From Promethearchaeota archaeon (GTDB taxonomy: Archaea > Asgardarchaeota > Lokiarchaeia > Sigyniarchaeales > SOKP01), in NCBI GenBank assembly GCA_019058365.1, contig JAHPZE010000004.1:186001-250000 (forward strand): a DNA stretch of 64,000 nucleotides, in the 5' to 3' direction. The position numbers and the translations under genes were made by a program. Below are positions 62,205 to 64,000 of this stretch, piece by piece (position 1 is the stretch's first letter; each line of letters starts with the position of its first letter). The notes below the pieces were generated by a model that had not been told where the DNA came from, made no database searches, and saw only the letters and a program-made list of their open reading frames with translations.

Positions 62205-62854
62205 ATTATATCAATAATAAGTTAGAATTATAAAATTTCGCTCTACTAATTTTTGGGTATTTACAAAATCCAGTGATAGCTAATTAAATTAAGATCACTT
62301 GCTCTTAATTGGGTTGCATGGTCACATACACTTATAGTCAGATATATAAATTTAAATATCTTTAACGTGTGAAATACTGAAATAATTATTTAGACAGGTC
62401 TATCTATTTCTTTTATCTACTCACATTTTCTGTAATAATTCTTTTCAGTTTTAAGTTTCTAAACTTAGATTTTTCATTAATATTGTAAAAGAAGTTTTTT
62501 AAAACCCATATCTTCAATTGAAAAGCTGATTGTATTTAGGAAAAGCATCAAACTATAACTCTGATAATTAAAATGAGGATACATTTAATATATGACTGAA
62601 TCTGTTGATGGGATTGAGGCCTCTTTTTCTTTAAGATTATAAATTTTTGTTCTCTTTATAAAAGTACCAAAGAGCCCTCCAAATCCGCATATTATACTAA
62701 AACCAAAATAACTGACAACCATGATTAAAAATAAGAAAATTAGTGAAATGAATGAAAAATATTCAAAAAATCAATACAAATAAACCTATATAATTACGTC
62801 CTTTTGAAGTAGAGGGTGTTAATTCAATTGTCTCTTCCATTTTCAGTATTAATA
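62205..62854. other. Intergenic, 650 bp, contains decaying copy of the next gene
   Basis: Gene-poor spacer on the minus strand between the DraG-like gene and the membrane zinc-ribbon gene. The part 62592-62760 repeats the C-terminal third of the gene at 62855-63580 and is listed separately. A further minus-strand frame from ATG at 62842 encodes only 25 residues before a stop. The part nearest to the DraG-like gene (62205-62560) holds its promoter region and no gene recognised. Confidence 0.5.
62592..62760 (-). pseudogene. Partial, decayed duplicate of the membrane zinc-ribbon gene
   Basis: The minus strand encodes SLIFLFLIMVVSYFGFSIICGFGGLFGTFIKRTKIYNLKEKE then SIPSTDSVIY and stops. This parallels residues about 155-215 of the protein from 62855-63580 (SQIFLFLIMAISCFGYSLICGFGGLFGTFIERTKLYIPKEE, SIPSTISAIYEK). 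Many DNA blocks are identical (for example CCCTCCAAATCCGCATATTA) but a stop replaces the zinc ribbon, and the upstream frame is closed by a TGA near 62770. So it is a truncated tandem copy, older than the one at 59701. Confidence 0.75.
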
Positions 62855-63580
62855 TTAATTTTCTTTTACTTTTTGCTTGATAATTTTTTTACATACAGGA
62901 CATTGAAAAACCCCTGCTACTAAGGATTCCATCTCTATATCACATGCAGGACATTTTTCATATATAGCTGAAATGGTTGATGGGATTGAATCTGTTTCTT
63001 CTTTAGGAATATATAATTTTGTTCTCTCTATAAAAGTACCAAAAAGCCCTCCAAATCCGCATATTAAACTATAACCAAAACAACTGATAGCCATGATTAA
63101 AAATAAGAAAATTTGAGAGATAAGGAAGAAATCTTGGTTAGACATTGATAACCAAATCATTAATGGAAATAATGCAAAGGGGAGACATGGAATATATGCA
63201 GCTCTTCTGAAAGGAGTTAATCCTTTTTTCTTACTCTCCTCTATATAACCCCAGCTCAAAAATATTCCAACAAGTAAACATCCACTATAAATACTTTGAG
63301 ATATAAGTGAAATCTCAAAATTAAACAAGACGAAAATAAAGCGAATAACAAATAGTATAAATAAGGTATCGGCAGCACCCAAAAATCCTACTAAGAATCC
63401 TTCCTTTTTATTTTTAAGACCGATAGAGGTTATTAATCCTATAAAAAATGTTAAAACCATGAAGATTAGTAGGAAAATATAATTGATAATTTCAAACATA
63501 TCTATTGAATTGAAAAACAATATAATTGGAAATAGTGATAATAAAAATGAATTTAAAGATATTCGATTATATATCTCCAT
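62855..63580 (-). CDS. Multi-pass membrane protein with C-terminal zinc ribbon
   Basis: A 241-residue protein with about six hydrophobic helices (residues 10-50, 60-85, 95-110, 130-190) and a C-terminal zinc ribbon CPACDIEMESLVAGVFQCPVCKKII. Glycine-rich ICGFGGLFGTFIERTK follows the last helix. No family recognised. Starts with ATG at 63580. Its C-terminal third is repeated in decayed form just downstream (62592-62760), which shows local tandem duplication. Confidence 0.7.
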   Translation of the reverse strand: MEIYNRISLNSFLLSLFPIILFFNSIDMFEIINYIFLLIFMVLTFFIGLITSIGLKNKKEGFLVGFLGAADTLFILFVIRFIFVLFNFEISLISQSIYSGCLLVGIFLSWGYIEESKKKGLTPFRRAAYIPCLPFALFPLMIWLSMSNQDFFLISQIFLFLIMAISCFGYSLICGFGGLFGTFIERTKLYIPKEETDSIPSTISAIYEKCPACDIEMESLVAGVFQCPVCKKIIKQKVKEN

Positions 63581-63880
63581 TAATTATACCCTCTCATATA
63601 TTTATATAATAATGTAAAGGGGTATTTTTGATTCTTTATAAATCTTGTTTGTAAATTTATGAGAAATTATTATCAAGATATCAATATAAAACTCTCGTTA
63701 ATCCATTTATTAACCATCACTGGATCCTGCACCTACCCTAATTTTTTTCGTTAAATATAGATAGAAATTAGATCCTTCAATGCAATCTATAAAAATTATA
63801 AAGTTAGTAAATAGGCTTATATATGAATTTTACTAGTTAATGTTTTAAACTATAAACTAAATGATACAAAGAGGATTTAA
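63581..63880. other. Intergenic, 300 bp, divergent spacer
   Basis: AT-rich spacer between the divergent membrane zinc-ribbon gene and the DapA-family gene. TATA-like runs occur near 63595 and 63815-63830. GAGGATTTAA directly precedes the DapA-family ATG. No open frame or RNA gene seen. Confidence 0.45.
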
Positions 63881-64000
63881 ATGGTTAAAATAGATAAACT
63901 AAATAATGTAATTACAGCTATGATCACTCCGTTTAATGAAGATTTATCATTAAACGAAGAGAAATATAGAGAATTTATTCGGTTTCAAATTGATAATGGG
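63881..64000 (+). CDS. Dihydrodipicolinate synthase (DapA)/N-acetylneuraminate lyase family (partial)
   Basis: The first 40 residues of a class I aldolase of the DapA family. NNVITAMITPFNEDLSLNEEKYREFIRFQIDNG matches the N-terminus of the family (the TPF followed by the acidic and L/I-D-x-x-G pattern). The rest lies beyond the window, so the substrate class (lysine biosynthesis, sialic acid, sugar acids) cannot be told. GAGGATTTAA is the ribosome-binding site. Confidence 0.85.
   Translation, partial: MVKIDKLNNVITAMITPFNEDLSLNEEKYREFIRFQIDNG

Noticed and set aside
1..64000. CRISPR arrays, transposases, integrases, rRNA genes, viral structural genes.
   Set aside because: None seen: no regularly spaced direct repeats, no DDE or tyrosine-recombinase motifs, no rRNA-like stretches.

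Overview
The window reads as AT-rich archaeal chromosome (about 30% G+C by eye), most likely from an Asgard archaeon of the Lokiarchaeia type. The archaeal side is clear: group II chaperonin, archaeal TrpRS, TrmI, Cdc48, archaemetzincin, Lrp regulators, TATA-like promoters and a tRNA-Pro that appears to carry a non-canonical intron. The Asgard-like side is a cluster of eukaryote-type small GTPase genes: a Rag/Gtr-like GTPase with a C-terminal roadblock-like domain (5853-6779), two MglA/COG2229-like GTPases (12415-13095 and 27805-28404) and a degenerate GTPase fold (3796-4827). The lineage call is inference from gene content; no rRNA is present.

Layout. 1-15 kb: housekeeping and information genes (partial glyA, coiled-coil protein, trmI, tRNA-binding OB protein, YjbQ, GTPases, trpS, Lrp, thermosome, GTP-type PEPCK), ending with an FrhB-like F420 oxidoreductase subunit. 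15-26 kb: one large operon, hdrC-hdrB-hdrA-hdrA'-mvhD-(hdrA-hdrA'-mvhD fusion)-metV-metF followed by lrp. It is preceded by a 508-bp control region with a TATA box and two perfect inverted repeats. The operon looks like an electron-bifurcating heterodisulfide-reductase-type complex tied to methylene-tetrahydrofolate (or pterin) reduction, i.e. the methyl branch of the Wood-Ljungdahl pathway. 26-34 kb: regulators, a metallo-beta-lactamase protein, M28 peptidase and several small unknown genes. 34-36 kb: a second metV-metF pair. 36-47 kb: metallo-hydrolases, radical SAM, VIT1-type iron transporter, rubrerythrin, a GH2 glycosidase, ICMT-like methyltransferase and an ABC exporter. 47-57 kb: sensor kinase with a broken upstream PAS domain, a flavoprotein disulfide oxidoreductase, an orphan adenine methyltransferase, Hsp20-like protein, Cdc48 and an ArsR-like regulator. 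57-64 kb: response regulator, polyferredoxin, two partial gene duplications, the tRNA-Pro, archaemetzincin, ADP-ribosylglycohydrolase, a membrane zinc-ribbon protein and the start of a DapA-family gene.

The observations most worth a second look are these. (i) Two genes whose essential N-terminal motifs can only be translated from a non-standard codon (AUA), each exactly 7 nt after GGTGA; two weaker AUU candidates exist. (ii) The tandem triplet hdrA/hdrA'/mvhD present once as three genes and once as a single 1153-residue fusion. (iii) Perfect inverted repeats at the hdr promoter. (iv) A tRNA-Pro with a 28-nt insertion between the D arm and the anticodon arm. (v) A 110-bp, about 97% identical tail duplication and a second decaying duplication. 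(vi) A PAS domain broken by one missing base before the sensor kinase. No CRISPR array, transposase, integrase or rRNA was seen.
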